A DNA stretch of 64,000 nt from Acanthosepion lycidas (Eukaryota; Mollusca; Cephalopoda; Sepiida; Sepiidae): contig OZ010613.1 in assembly GCA_963932145.1 (NCBI GenBank), forward strand, positions 36,586,573 through 36,650,572, given 5' to 3'. A program made the translations under genes and the position numbers. Positions 17,523-28,540 of this stretch are shown piece by piece. Below the pieces are notes generated by a model. The model was not told the origin of the DNA, did no database searches, and saw only the letters and a list, made by a program, of their open reading frames with translations. The first letter of the stretch is position 1. Every line of letters begins with the position of its first letter.

Positions 17523-17977
17523 CAGAGTGCGATGGGTAAATTGTCGCCATTTCATATTTTTAATTTTGCCCATACATGTTCTTTGTTTTTGATTTTGTCA
17601 ACTGCACAGTATAATAGGATCAGTTGGGCACCCTCTGTAAGAAAAAAAAAGCACCATGACACAATTCCCTCTGCCAGAAATTTGGAAAACACATTCTGTA
17701 CTGCTTGACATTTGCACAGGAAGCTCCAGAACGAACATTTCAGATTATTTGGGTGTTGATCTGAGGACAGTACAGAGCATTCGGAAAGAGTTGGATGACT
17801 ATAATGGTCCTGACAAATGTACAGCAGCTTGGAAAACTCACTCTGATTGTTCTGATAAGAAAAGAACTACTGAATTTGTTGGTGAGAGCCTCAGACTCAA
17901 CAGGGGAAGAGGGAGCCTATATAGAGTGTCTTGAGGAGGTAGTGCTGTCCTAAGTCAAGAGAATGGCTGCTGGAAGA
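17523..17977 (+). pseudogene. maT-like (Tc1/mariner) transposon 5' part, deleted copy
   Basis: The terminal sequence 'cagagtgcgatgggtaaatt' matches the end of the copy at 39581. The frame at 17656-17934 begins MTQFPLPEIWKTHSVLLD and contains a helix-turn-helix region (NISDYLGVDLRTVQSIRKEL), the DNA-binding half of a mariner-group transposase. The sequence then jumps to a GEEVVL/CFEEV-like stretch at 17930 (ttgaggaggtagtgctgtcc) and stops where a Helitron begins. It keeps codons that the 39.6-kb copy has lost after 'RKELD', so the two copies have different deletions. Confidence 0.6.
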
Positions 17978-17984
17978 TCATATA

Positions 17985-18714
17985 TATATATCCCTATCTA
18001 TAAAAGGCAGGATGTGTGTGTGTGTGTAACGAATGCACGGCCGCAATTTTCGACGGATTTGCACCAAAATTTACATGCACAAAGTTAGCGGGAAGGCCAA
18101 AACCGACTTTGCATTTCCCAACTCCCATCGATAGTGGAAATAATCAATTTTTTTCATGCTTCTACAGCAGTTTTCATGTAGTTTGCGGCCATTTTGTACT
18201 GGCTAGAGTGAGAGCCTATAGATGGCTGCCACGAATAGGCAGGAAGATTCTGTTGGCCAGTGTGAGAGCCAACAGCTGACCGACACGAATTTTAACTAGC
18301 ATGCAAAAAAAAAAAAATTGATAGCTGCATTCATCACAAGTGGGAAAAATTTAAATCTGCATGGCACTTTACTCCAATTGGCTCATTCGCTTGCTTAAAC
18401 TCGTTGATTCTGATTCCGCAGAACTGGGTTGGGTGTGAAAAAGTCTTTGTTGTTAACATTCTTTTTTCATTCGGTTTTTCCAGTTACGAGTCCTTTTTTA
18501 AAGCTGATCATTTTGTGTTCATTTTTTTTAGTTCTTTTTTCATAACAGATTTAATATTTAGTATAGAGCTTAGAAAAAATTCACAGTGTGAGATAGGCAA
18601 GAAGTAAGGCATGTAGCAACATCAGCACGGCAAAGGGCACTCCTTTAAAGGCAAGGAAGGGCAAAAATAGTTTAAGTCGTACGATTTTTGAATCAAGCAC
18701 AGGCAACGTGCTAG
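17985..18714 (+). mobile_element. Helitron-type non-autonomous element, second copy
   Basis: The left end is 'tccctatctataaaaggcag' followed by a (GT)n run and 'aacgaatgcacggccgcaat'. The right end is AGCAC-aggcaac-GTGCT at 18696-18712 overlapping CTAG (18711-18714), followed by T. Layout (TC start, GT run, terminal hairpin, CTAG/T) parallels 14964-15654 with a different right-end sequence, so a different subfamily. It abuts the truncated maT-like copy, suggesting insertion into it. The 87-codon frame at 18016-18279 has no recognised domain. Confidence 0.55.
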
Positions 18715-18746
<32 letters not shown>

Positions 18747-18797
18747 TGGTACTTATTGGAAAGTGCTCAATATCAGTGATAGAGCTAACATCAATCC

Positions 18798-18851
<54 letters not shown>

Positions 18852-18852
18852 T
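18715..18852. repeat. (TA)n arrays bracketing a dispersed TA-flanked sequence
   Basis: (TA)n at 18715-18742 and 18801-18850 enclose 'ttggaaagtgctcaatatca' and 'gtgatagagctaacatcaat'. The same ~45 bases appear reverse-complemented and again TA-flanked at 34535-34578. Confidence 0.75.
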
Positions 18853-19148
18853 GGCAACAAAGTCACTATAGAGTTTCTTATAATAAAAAAGCAAAGCATT
18901 GAAATAGGTGGCTTGCCATTCAAACAGTATCACTAATTAATTTACTATTGTTGACCATAGCATTTTATTGTTATTAACCAGAACTACTTAAAACAAATAA
19001 ATTTTAATAATAAATTTCTGGACTGTTGATTAATTGCTTTGTCTTAATTGTTACTGTAACTGTATAGTGACTGTTGTCACCCTGTATCTACAGTGACAAA
19101 TTTGATCTGTATTAATCATTATCTGTCTATATTTAGTTTGTATTAATC
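18853..19148. other. Unassigned AT-rich sequence
   Basis: Nothing recognised. Words such as 'gtggcaacaaagtcactata' and 'tagtgactgttgtcaccctg' are inverted partners, hinting at a transposon with ends near 18850 and 19085. Confidence 0.35.

Positions 19149-19216
<68 letters not shown>
19149..19216. repeat. (TA)34 microsatellite
   Basis: Uninterrupted TA run of about 68 bases. Confidence 0.95.
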
Positions 19217-19218
<2 letters not shown>

Positions 19219-19279
19219 TAATGTCAGTGTAACTAGTGAGCACTCCAAATACCATGATGTTGACTGAATATATCATTCA

Positions 19280-19560
19280 ACTCTATAGATGGCAGAACAA
19301 TGTTTAACAGAGACAATAAAAAGACAATATTTATTAAGAGCTACAAAGTACAGGAAATTGTGGAGAGCCATGATCGCCAACGTCCTGAATGAACACAGCA
19401 CAAAAAAAAAAGAAGAGGAAGAAGAATGGTTGTCAGAATAGGGATTAGGAGAGATAACAAACAAAAAAGACAAAATTTATTAAGAGTTACAAAGGAGAGA
19501 AAATTGTGGAGAGCCATGATCACCAACATGCTGAAGGAACATGGCACATAGAATATCCTA
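19280..19560 (+). pseudogene. RTE-like LINE C-terminal fragment, partly duplicated
   Basis: Two tandem copies of the ORF2 end: 'attgtggagagccatgatcg' at about 19362 and 'attgtggagagccatgatca' at about 19503, each preceded by a 'aatttattaagag-tacaaa' word. The intact-reading equivalent is RWRAMIANVL...GHGT. Second copy ends with a 'catggcacatag' stop region. Confidence 0.55.
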
Positions 19561-19639
19561 CTACTTTATGATTTTCCAGCCACACACACACACCGCAGTT
19601 CAGATCATAGAGTCATTGTAAACTTCAGAATCCTTTCAT

Positions 19640-19862
19640 TAACAGCATAGTATGTGCTTCACTAGGGCTACAAATGGTTTTTGAATTCAGAGTGGTCTTT
19701 CTACTAGACTGGTTGCCATTCAATGCTGAAGATCCCACGTTGCCCACCTAGGGTACTTGCATGTAAGTGAATGTAATGAACACAACTGGAATTCAAACTT
19801 GGCTCTGCAATTCCTCATTCTGTGCCGCTATCCATTATTCCACAATACTTCCTCAAAATGAT
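19640..19862 (-). mobile_element. tRNA-derived SINE (family A)
   Basis: Minus-sense copy: the plus strand shows the reverse complement of head and body, 'tggaattcaaacttggctct' (B box region) and 'tgccgctatccattattcca' (A box region). The body includes 'tgcatgtaagtgaatgtaat'. Confidence 0.6.
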
Positions 19863-20263
19863 AATATAAATCATAAAATATAATTATCAATCAATATTAA
19901 AAATCTGTTCTTGATAATGGTAATAAACTGAAGCGTAACTCAAAGACGATTAATTGATATTTTGTGGGTTTATTTCATTAAATACCTTTCAGCTAAACCA
20001 GTGCTTTTTGTCATAAGCATGTTCCACTCAATCAATCAAGTTAAGAATCAATAACAGACCACTTTAAATAGATTAAATGATTCTCACCCAAGAGAGAATG
20101 TCCAAGTGATAGCTCACTGATCACCATTTTTAACCTGAAACCAGGGCCAACTGTTCAATTGACACTATTTTACCACATTAAATGGATAGGAAGAAGGAAA
20201 ATCATTTTCTGATACTTCAACACCTGTATACATTATACTGGTACAAATCATCACTAGTGCTTT

Positions 20264-20660
20264 TGTTACTGTTACTGATACCATGAACCAAATTTTCTAA
20301 ATTCTGGGTATGATGATAAACTACATCCGGCAGCATGTCCTCTGATTGGGAGATTGGAGCTTTTGTGGAGCCTGGAATCATCTCTTAATTGCTGTTGTTT
20401 CCAGGTCCATCCTGACCCAGGGTGGTAGCACCTGTTAGGGTCCCAGCAATGGAAAAATAGTGACCCTCCCACCAAACAAAAACAAAGCTCCATGAAAGTA
20501 TAAAAATGCCTATTTATAGCAAAATGACTTAGAATACAATTTATCTATAATTGAAGGCATGCAATTGCATTCAAAATATATTTAGTTGAAGCCATAAAAT
20601 CCTGTTCAAAATATTTAGATTTCAGCATTAAATTATCCATAGAGGTTGATATGCCACTAA
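20264..20660 (-). repeat. R1 repeat, minus sense
   Basis: The plus strand shows complemented R1 blocks in reverse order: 'gggtatgatgataaactaca', 'ccagggtggtagcacctgtt', then 'gaggttgatatgccactaaa' at the end. Internal minisatellite replaced by 'gaaggcatgcaattgcattc'-type units. Confidence 0.6.
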
Positions 20661-20884
20661 ACAGAATCAAGCAACCAAGATTTATTTTTCTTACTGGTTA
20701 TAAACCAAACACCAAGCTAAATCTACCATCTTCTGGACCTCTCTGATAGCTAACTTAATAAAAGTATATGCTTCAGATTTTATAGAATAATGGTCAGAAG
20801 GATTCAAATTCAATAATTTAAGATTGATTATTCCAACTAAAAACAAAGGGAACAATGGTTTCTCTAATCCACTGTTATGGTTCT

Positions 20885-21110
20885 TTCTCGTACTGATGAG
20901 GTTTCCTTCCTAACCTTTTGTTTACAATAGTGTAGAACATCAATATTTTGATTATGTCATTGTTTTCTCTTTGAGTTAGATATGATATCCATTTGAGCTG
21001 TTGTTGAAAATCCTCAGTGATGTGGTTTGTTATCTGGTACAGTTCTTTCTTTATGATTCTGTACTGCCAGTCTATGAGGTTCTGAGAAGGATGATCCTTG
21101 CTAAGACCTA
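20885..21110 (-). repeat. Dispersed repeat R3, minus sense
   Basis: About 225 bases that are the diverged reverse complement of 25905-26130. Shared words include 'ccttcctaaccttttgttta' and 'gatgtggtttgttatctggt'. Likely a retroelement coding remnant; family not recognised. Confidence 0.5.
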
Positions 21111-21129
21111 CATGCTTGACTCAATTAAT

Positions 21130-21515
21130 TATTGAGATATCAGGCTACTCTGATTTTTCGAGCACACCCATTTGCTAAGGCAGCTAGTCAACCCCTGTTG
21201 CAGACACCTGCTCAGGCACTTTCATGTTTGTTCAACATCTACAGAGCCCACCTGTGGTTTATGCTTCAACTAAGCTGAATTACCCTCAGTCACAATGACT
21301 TGTGCCTTCATGCTAGCCCAACCATCGATGTGTTCCGAATAATCCCATTAACCCAATTTCACTCTCAAGGTTTGGGTCAAACTGTGGTATGGTTTTCAGG
21401 GACTATCCAAATGTGCTGCATGAAGACAGATAACATCAAAAAGTTACTTTCCTGACAAATTGGGTCTCATGGATGGAAAGCAAATGTTCTAACCACTCAG
21501 CCAACTACCCATAAC
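21130..21515 (-). mobile_element. tRNA-derived SINE-like sequence
   Basis: On the minus strand from 21515: 'gggtagttggctgagtggtt' then 'agaacatttgctttccatcc', a convincing tRNA A-box region and anticodon-arm-like stretch. The B box is degraded. The body extends to about 21130 with no coding frame. A SINE remnant rather than a tRNA gene. Confidence 0.45.
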
Positions 21516-21539
21516 CATTCACTTATCTGGTTAACACTC

Positions 21540-21700
21540 TTCCCACATCTTTTGAACAGTAGTAAATGTTTATCCTATATTTCCTGTTTAGTATTCGGTT
21601 TCTAGTTTCTTCTAAAATATTCTTATTTTAACTCCCAGTAATTTCTTGCATTTTAGTGGCATTATTGCTGTACGTGGGGTGAATTGATTATATAATAAAA
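21540..21700 (+). repeat. LINE 3'-tail repeat (complement)
   Basis: Contains 'tcttttgaacagtagtaaat', 'atttcctgtttagtattcgg' and 'ttgcattttagtggcattat', i.e. tail module plus end module of the jockey-like LINE in minus sense. Confidence 0.6.
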
Positions 21701-22145
21701 ATGAAAGTTTAACAGAAATTGATTAGAATATAATTTTTATAATAATATCATTAATGTATAAACCAAGTGCTCAGATGCTAGATGTAGATTTTAATTTTCG
21801 GAAATAAAATTCTTTTCCTAATAATACTGGTTCATCAGTGAAAACATCAAATTTACACAAACACTGAATACAAAATGTACATCAAAGACAGCAACACAGT
21901 AAGATGTACAGTGCTCAGCGTAAAATGTAAAAAAAAAAAATATACACAATATAGACCATAAAATTTTTTTAAAATGCTTTTTTATGTACACACCATTTTT
22001 ACTGCTACTGACAGTTTCATGTGTTGTAAACATCAGTGAAGAATGGATAAAGAACTACAGACATAAAAAAGTATTTATTTTTTATATAAGACAAACATTG
22101 TAGACATAGAAATCAACACTGTATAGTAACTGGTTATTTCCACCC
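21701..22145. other. Unassigned AT-rich sequence
   Basis: No gene motif seen on either strand. Confidence 0.35.
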
Positions 22146-22147
22146 TT

Positions 22148-22582
22148 AAATGGCAATCAGATAATGTTACTCAATGGCAATCAGATAATGCTACTCAATG
22201 GCAATCAGATAATGTTACTCAATGGCAATTAGATAATGCTACTCAATGGCAATTAGATAATGCTACTCAATGGCAATCAGATAATGCTACTCAATGGCAA
22301 TTTGATAATGTTACTCAATGGCAATTAGATAATGTTACTCAATGGCAATTAGATAATGTTACTCAATGGCAATCATATAATGCTACTCAATGGCAATCAG
22401 ATAATGCTACTCAATGGCAATTAGATAATGTTACTCAATGGCAATCAGATAATGTTACTCAATGGCATTTAGATAATGTTACTCAATGGCAATCAGATAA
22501 TGTTACTCAATGGCAATTAGATAATGTTACTCAATGGCAATCAGATAATGTTACTGAATGGCAATTAGATAATGTTACTTAA
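22148..22582 (+). repeat. 24-bp minisatellite, ~18 copies
   Basis: The unit 'caatggcaatcagataatgt' plus 'tact' repeats in perfect register for about 435 bases. Variation is confined to a few positions: ...aatCAG/TAG... and ATGTT/ATGCT. Variant units are interspersed (CAG-type and TAG-type), suggesting higher-order duplication. No frame stays open usefully. Confidence 0.95.
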
Positions 22583-23050
22583 TGTTCTAATAGTCTGTTG
22601 ATCACTTAAGATATTAAAGTTATTTTGTGTTTTTAATCATTTCACCAAATTTTTGAAGATCAAAGTTGACTGGAACAAAAGAGACTGGAAGAAGTTTCTA
22701 CATTGTTAACAGACATGTAGCAATTTCAAAATATATGTAAAATGATCAGACCTAACTACCAATATAGTACAGTATCAATTCAAGTATTGATTTCTTTGTC
22801 CACACTGTTTATATTTGCTTATACTACCTCCATAACTGTTCTCTCATAAATGAAGCAAATTTTAAAATATATGAAACAAATTAGAAAATCTTCATAAATT
22901 TCACTATTAAATTTAGCTTGTAGAATTTAAAAATTGAACCTCAACATCATGTTATTTCACTTTCTAAAGCTTCTGGTGAACTTTAATTAATAGAAAAATA
23001 TATTAAATTTATGAAAATTTTCTTAGTTGCTTATTTGATTGTGGTTGGAT
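22583..23050. other. Unassigned AT-rich sequence
   Basis: Shares 'ttttgaagatcaaagttgac' with the complement near 28005; otherwise nothing recognised. Confidence 0.35.
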
Positions 23051-23054
23051 TTAA

Positions 23055-23640
23055 TCCATTCTATCACACAGACAAAAGATCACAGGCCTCTTGCTAATCT
23101 ATTCCTATTTCCATTACTTAGTTCTGTTAGTCCAGACCTTTACAGCTAAGCCTCTCTCTAAACTATCGCTGTTTCCATGGTAAATATTCAGACAAGCTAC
23201 ATTCCTTAGTTCCGCCAGTTCAGACCTTCACAGCTAAGCCTCTGTATATTTTAATGTGATTTCCATGGCAAATGTTCTGACAAGCTACATTACTAACTTC
23301 TAAAAGAAGTTCTGACCTTCATAGCTAAGACCTGCTCTGCTATGAATTCTGGGATGAATCAACTCGTTTCTCTTTGTATGAAGTTCCATTTAGATAGCTT
23401 CTTACCAAAAACTGCTCCTTTGTAGAACAGACTCTGAACAAGATATTTCCCAATCTCTCACAATATTAACTTCTTCAAGTCTAGCATTAACCATCATCTT
23501 TCCTGTAGATCCTCATAGACTGCAGTCTTCACCGGCTCCTCTTACACTTATTCAACAACCTCAATCAGTAAACCTCTACCTTGAGTTGTTGGTGGGCTTT
23601 GTATTGGTTCAACAAAAACAAAAAAAAATCCCTTCATAAT
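23055..23640 (-). repeat. Dispersed repeat R2, minus sense, with internal tandem units
   Basis: Three imperfect ~95-base units containing 'gacctttacagctaagcctc', 'gaccttcacagctaagcctc' and 'gaccttcatagctaagacct', then 'gaagttccatttagatagct' and a 'tgggctttgtattggttcaa' end. Same block order at 61170-61540, and in plus sense at 31245-31340. Probably the 3' region of a LINE, by its resemblance in layout; class not proven. Confidence 0.5.
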
Positions 23641-23895
23641 CCATTAATAAGAAGTTTCACTCGGACAGCTTTATCCCAAGTATTGCTGCTTTGTGGGACA
23701 GACACTTGACAGGATGTTCCTCCCTCCCTGATGGCTACAATCTTAACCTTTTATAGGTTTAGGATTAACTTATCTTTTCTATCTAAAATCATGAACTGCA
23801 CCTCTTGCTTTCTCTTATGCTCATACAACACTACACAGTAACCTTCTACCTTGGGTGGCTCTTGCGCCTTGTATTGGGTAAAAAAAAAAAAACAA
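23641..23895 (-). repeat. Dispersed repeat R2, second copy
   Basis: Repeats the blocks 'gaagtttcactcggacagct', 'ttgctgctttgtgggacaga' and 'gcgccttgtattgggtaaaa' directly after the previous copy. Confidence 0.5.
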
Positions 23896-24039
23896 GCAAA
23901 AAACAAATATGGGAAAATATGGTAAGAATTTGTTATCTAAGAGAAAGATGTAAATTTATAGCTCCAGCAATGATACATTCACATTTATAAATATCTTGAC
24001 ACAGATAGCCAACACATGATAGACAGATCTTGATAAATA

Positions 24040-24269
24040 TTGGGTTGGTGCATAATTATCAAGAGTTTCTTTTAAATATTTATTATGAAAAAAGAAACAA
24101 TTCAACAATAACATTTTTAAATGATTATTCCGTATGATTATCGACACGCATTTTTATGACCTGAAAATAAAATAATATTTTTATTAAAAAAAAAAGTAAA
24201 CAAAACAGCAATTTTTATTAACAAATAACTCCCCTAAAAAAAACGCTTGATAATTATGCACCAACCCAA
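24040..24269. mobile_element. mariner-type MITE with TA duplication
   Basis: The ends are near-perfect ~30-bp inverted repeats: ttgggttggtgcataattat at 24040 and its complement ending ...ccaacccaa at 24269. TA flanks both sides (24038-24039, 24270-24271). The terminal GGTTGGTGCA word is that of irritans/MADE1-like mariners. The 230-bp body is AT-rich and non-coding. Confidence 0.85.
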
Positions 24270-24544
24270 TAACTACATTCATATGAAGTGGAATTATTAA
24301 ATAAGCAGGACGGGATTATATGAGTTGAACCACAACACACATGAATAGGCCACATGATCAGTGAGCAATGTTCTTTAAGTCATAAGTGATCACGGCTCTC
24401 ACAACTTTCTATTCTTTGTAGATTTTAATGATGTTTGTTTACTCACCCCTGTTCTGTAGTCCTTTTCACCTTAGTTACTTGCTATTTAGGTAGATAACTA
24501 ATGAGGAAAGGAGGTTTTAAAAATGTTGTCCTCACAAAACATAC

Positions 24545-24690
24545 TAATGACAAGAAGTAAAGGGAAACAGCTAGTAACCTACCTAAGGTGTTTGCGTAAA
24601 GGGACAACAACAGGGACTGAAATGGATAGTAAACAGTCAAACATTGCTAAAAGCTACAAAGAAGTTATGGAGAGTCATGACCAAATAAGT
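24545..24690 (+). pseudogene. RTE-like LINE fragment, weak
   Basis: The 76-codon frame at 24523-24753 contains VTYLRCLRKG and, later, KSYKEVMESHD, which align in order with the VTYL...SL and ...R-KLWRAMI blocks of the family at 29290-29885. Very short. Confidence 0.4.
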
Positions 24691-24744
24691 TTTAAGAAAA
24701 GCTTACAATCAGATCCATGCAGCTTTTTTCTTTTAAATTCCACA

Positions 24745-24995
24745 CATTGTTAGCTAGTTTGGTAGAGCTTCTAAGACTTCCTAGCTTGAATGATGACCTA
24801 TGATTATACGATCTACGTTTGAAAGTAACTTCAGTACATCCTATGTACATTTTATTCTGGCTATTAATATCTGTTACTTCTGCTTTATAGATTATTGCTT
24901 CAGTTTTACAAGCTCCATCTAATGGACATCTATTTTTATTTCTACAGTTGTATAAATTACTAGTATTAACTATATTTTGCTGTGATTTGGTTTGT
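24745..24995. other. Unassigned sequence
   Basis: Nothing recognised. Confidence 0.3.
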
Positions 24996-24997
24996 TT

Positions 24998-25170
24998 TGT
25001 GGCATATCAGCTTTAATGGGTTATTTAATGCCAACAAGATTTTTATTGCTGGTGATATTTTTTCCAAAAATGTATTGTTGGTAATATTTTTTATCTCCAA
25101 AAATATATTGCCAGTAATAATTTCTCCTCAAAAAATTTATCGCTGATATTAAAACCTATTTTTGCATGTG
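24998..25170 (+). repeat. R1 repeat, 5' part
   Basis: 'gtggcatatcagctttaatg', 'ggttatttaatgccaacaag', then three minisatellite units and 'attaaaacctatttttgcat'. Truncated before the 3' blocks. Confidence 0.6.
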
Positions 25171-25780
25171 TCAAGAAAGACAATCGTTTAATGACCGATT
25201 TTCATTTTCCCAAACTTCAGGTGGAATCCATTTTACTTGTGTGTCTATTTTCCTTAAAACTTCCAAACAAATTTCAAAAATAAAGAATATGCAAAAAGAC
25301 AGTGCTGCAAATCTTTTTCTTTTAACCTCATACAATTATATTTAGTCTTCTATAGGCAAGCTGATGAAAAACACTTGCAGTTAAAGCAGAACCAATGAAC
25401 ATAGAACAATAGACTATCAAGTTTCAAAGTTCCATAACTGACAATATTAGTCAGGCTCAACTAACAGACGGTAAGGGAAACAGCAGGGTAGAAATAGTTA
25501 GGGTGATAGTGCACATTTATTTTTTGATATCTGCACAAAAGAGCCTTAATCTCATTATACTAATACAAAATTCAATAAACAGCAGGGATGGAATTCTAAA
25601 TTCATACAAGATTCAGTAAAGAATCCGATTCTTCTTGTACTCAGTTTTATCTCTTTGAATATAGAATAGGCTGTGCTTGTAGTACTTTTCACCCTAACCC
25701 TACCACCACAAGTTACAAAATCAAAACATTAACCTAAAAACTCGAGTCATATTCTTAAATACCCTTGTCAGGTTGAAACT
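25171..25780. other. Unassigned AT-rich sequence
   Basis: No motif seen on either strand. Confidence 0.35.
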
Positions 25781-25904
25781 TTCATATGGAAGCCATGCAT
25801 GGCGCCAAAGTCATTTAGACATATCTAAACTATCAGCTGTATGCAACAGCTTTCTCAGATCAATGGTTAAAAATGGCTTCTAGCGAATGACGTCTGAAGG
25901 TCAA

Positions 25905-26130
25905 ACTGAGGACCATCCTTCTTCGAAACTTGTGGACTAGCACTACAGAAACACAAAGAATTTTACCAGATAACAGAAAACACATCACTTGTGCACTTTC
26001 AACAGCAGCAACAACTAAAATGCATAGCACATGTAATTCAAAGAGAAAATAATGATATAATCAAGATGTTGATATTCCATACCACTTCAAACAAAAGGTT
26101 AGGAAGGAAACTCCCATCAATACTTGAAAG
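25905..26130 (+). repeat. Dispersed repeat R3, plus sense
   Basis: Inverted partner of 20885-21110. The plus frame gives a basic, Thr/Arg-rich reading with stops (for example TILLRNLWTSTTETQRI), which looks like decayed retroelement coding. Confidence 0.5.
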
Positions 26131-26267
26131 ACAGATAACAGTTACTGGAAAAACCCATTTTCATTAAAATTCATTCAGACTGAAAGATTTTATAAATTTC
26201 AACTGAAAGTAGCAGTGGCTGCTCAATCAATGAATACTGAAGGTTTCCTGATATTACCTTATCATCC

Positions 26268-26440
26268 AGTTCACTTTCATCCCCAGTCTTTTGAACAAGA
26301 GTAAAAAGTTTATCCTTGTTCCCTATTTAGGATTGGGTTCTGGTTCTTTCTGAAATCTTATCACTCTCTTTTACTCCCAGTAACCCCTTGTGTCTTCATA
26401 GCATCATAGACTTGCTTGGGGTAAATTGATTTAAAAAAAA
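26268..26440 (+). repeat. LINE 3'-tail repeat (complement)
   Basis: 'ccagtcttttgaacaagagt', 'ccctatttaggattgggttc', 'agtaaccccttgtgtcttca' and a 'gcttggggtaaattgattt' end followed by A-rich sequence. Matches the arrangement at 58380-58545. Confidence 0.65.
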
Positions 26441-26847
26441 AAGAAAAAAAAAAAAAGAAAAAGACCAATATTATCATTAAATATGAGAACAGAAATTACA
26501 CTTAGTATTTACTTGCTGCTCCATGCCAACAGGATGTGACAAGGTCAGTTTAATATAGGGAGCCTAAGCACATGGACCTGGGCCAGATTAAAAATTAGAT
26601 GAACCCCCACAATTGTCGGTTACACTAACATCAGTATTATTACTGATCCCTTCTCTTTAGTGTAATGAAGAAGATACTGCTGTGGGCAGCTGTTCCTCAG
26701 AACCAAGATACCACTCCTTATTTTTTCGATTGTGCTCTGCCCAAAGACAAAGACAATTGAGTTGAGCTCTGTTTGAAGACAGAAGCACAACTGAGAGATA
26801 AAATATAGTTTGCCTGCCTGAAGGCAGATACTAGACATTGTTTATTT

Positions 26848-27180
26848 TGTTTTACGTCATATCAATCTCAATGGGTTATTTAATGCTGACAAGATTTTTA
26901 GTACTGGTTATATTTTTGTTCAAAAATGTATTGCTGGTTATAATGTATTGCTGATAATAATTTTTTACCAAAATGTATTATTGGTATTAAAATCTATTTT
27001 TACACTTTCATAGAGTTTTGACCAGAGTTTGGGGTTAACTATTTTCCCATAGCTGGGACCCTAACAGATGCTACCACCCCTGGTCAGAGTGGACCTGGGA
27101 ACACCAGCAATTAAGAGTTGGTTCTACCCTCCTCAAACTTACTGTTGGATGTAGTTTATCGTCTTACCCAGGACTATTAC
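26848..27180 (+). repeat. R1 repeat
   Basis: 'ttttacgtcatatcaatctc' and 'aatgggttatttaatgctga', three internal units, then 'actattttcccatagctggg', 'gaacaccagcaattaagagt' and a single 'agtttatcgtcttacccagg'. Confidence 0.65.
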
Positions 27181-27559
27181 AACTTGATAGCCTGATGGCC
27201 AAGAAGCAAAGATAGTACTTGCTGCTTGCTCAATGAATGCCAAATATTTCCTCATAAGGAAACAGCTAATATTACCATTACCATTTTGATCATGGTCTTG
27301 TCACTGACACTTCACTATGTGAGACAACAAAAAGCTTGTTACCAGGATTAACATGAAACTCAAAAGTAAGAATTTAACCTCAGTCCTATCACCAGTCATC
27401 TCAATTTTGTCATAGACAACTGAATAGATGTAGTGAAAGAATAAGAATAACGCTAAACAAGTCTCTCAAATTCTAATCCATTACACATGCCATTCCTGAT
27501 TCTTCAGAAAAAAAAACAATGACAACTGATATTCTCAGAAATTCTTCACAGTATGCAAT

Positions 27560-27760
27560 CATTTCTTGTTTTTCCCAAGAATTTTGGATAATTTTGATTT
27601 CTGATGAAAAGATTTGACCGAATGCATTTATAGCGATCACATGAAAAAAAACAAAAAAAAAACAACAGTCAATGTACTGCTAAAAAATCTAAGATTCAAA
27701 AACTACAAAAGAATTTTCTCCTGATTCTCAAATATACAATTCTTCACATGAAAATTCTTT
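27560..27760. repeat. Local duplication, copy 1
   Basis: 'cagtcaatgtactgctaaaa' to 'caattcttcacatgaaaatt' is repeated at 28425-28535 with moderate divergence, including a shared A-rich lead-in. No coding. Confidence 0.55.
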
Positions 27761-28329
27761 TTATGGATTCTGCAAGAGACCATTTTATTAGTTCCTGTTC
27801 TTTTTGATCTTCATCATTACTACCATTTACTACTTGTTTACCTACACTTCCACTCTCACCCACAAAAAAAAAAAAAAAAAACACAAAAAATAACAATGAC
27901 ATTATTTACATAATTTTCAATTCCATTATATTTTAACTCCATTGTCTGACTAGGTTCAATACTAACAGTTTCTTCTCTTACACTTCTCACTTGCTTTCCA
28001 GTCAACTTTGATCTTCAAAAATTTAAATGTAATGTCAATTGATATCTTGTCTTCTTAATTCCTGTCTCTTTATTGTTCTCTCTCCTTAATAAATATTTTT
28101 TTCATCCCCATTCTTTCTCATTCAGTAACCCCTTTGCATCTTCATTATTATTAACTTATATTCAAATACCCTTTGAAAAGGTATGAATCCATGTCTCCTC
28201 CGTCATCTATTGGTTAATTAGTAGAATTCTATCAGTAAATCATTATCTCAAAAAACATTTTCACAATCTAAAAATATTTTCTGGCTTTAAATAACATGCA
28301 AAGGTTTGTTCATAAACCTTAAAAAAAAA

Positions 28330-28538
28330 ATCAATCAAGAAATTAGGATATTTTGTCTCTTGATGAAAAGATGCTATTTGATGAAAGCCATTTATTGAGA
28401 TATGAGGGGAAAAAAACAAAAAAAAAAAAAAATAAATAAAACAGTCAATGTACTCCTAAGAAATCTAAAATTTAAAAACGACAACAGAATTATTTTCTCT
28501 TGATTCTCAAATACACAATTCTTCACATGAAAATCCAG
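28330..28538. repeat. Local duplication, copy 2
   Basis: Partner of 27560-27760, about 0.77 kb away in the same orientation. Its end coincides with the TA target site of the element at 28541, so that element entered the end of this copy. Confidence 0.55.
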
Positions 28539-28540
28539 TA

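Noticed and set aside
21400-21515. tRNA gene on the minus strand
   Set aside because: A-box region is good but the B box and acceptor pairing are lost; better read as a SINE remnant.
22148-22582. 24-base repeats considered as CRISPR or as a coding repeat
   Set aside because: No spacers and no long frame; a simple minisatellite.
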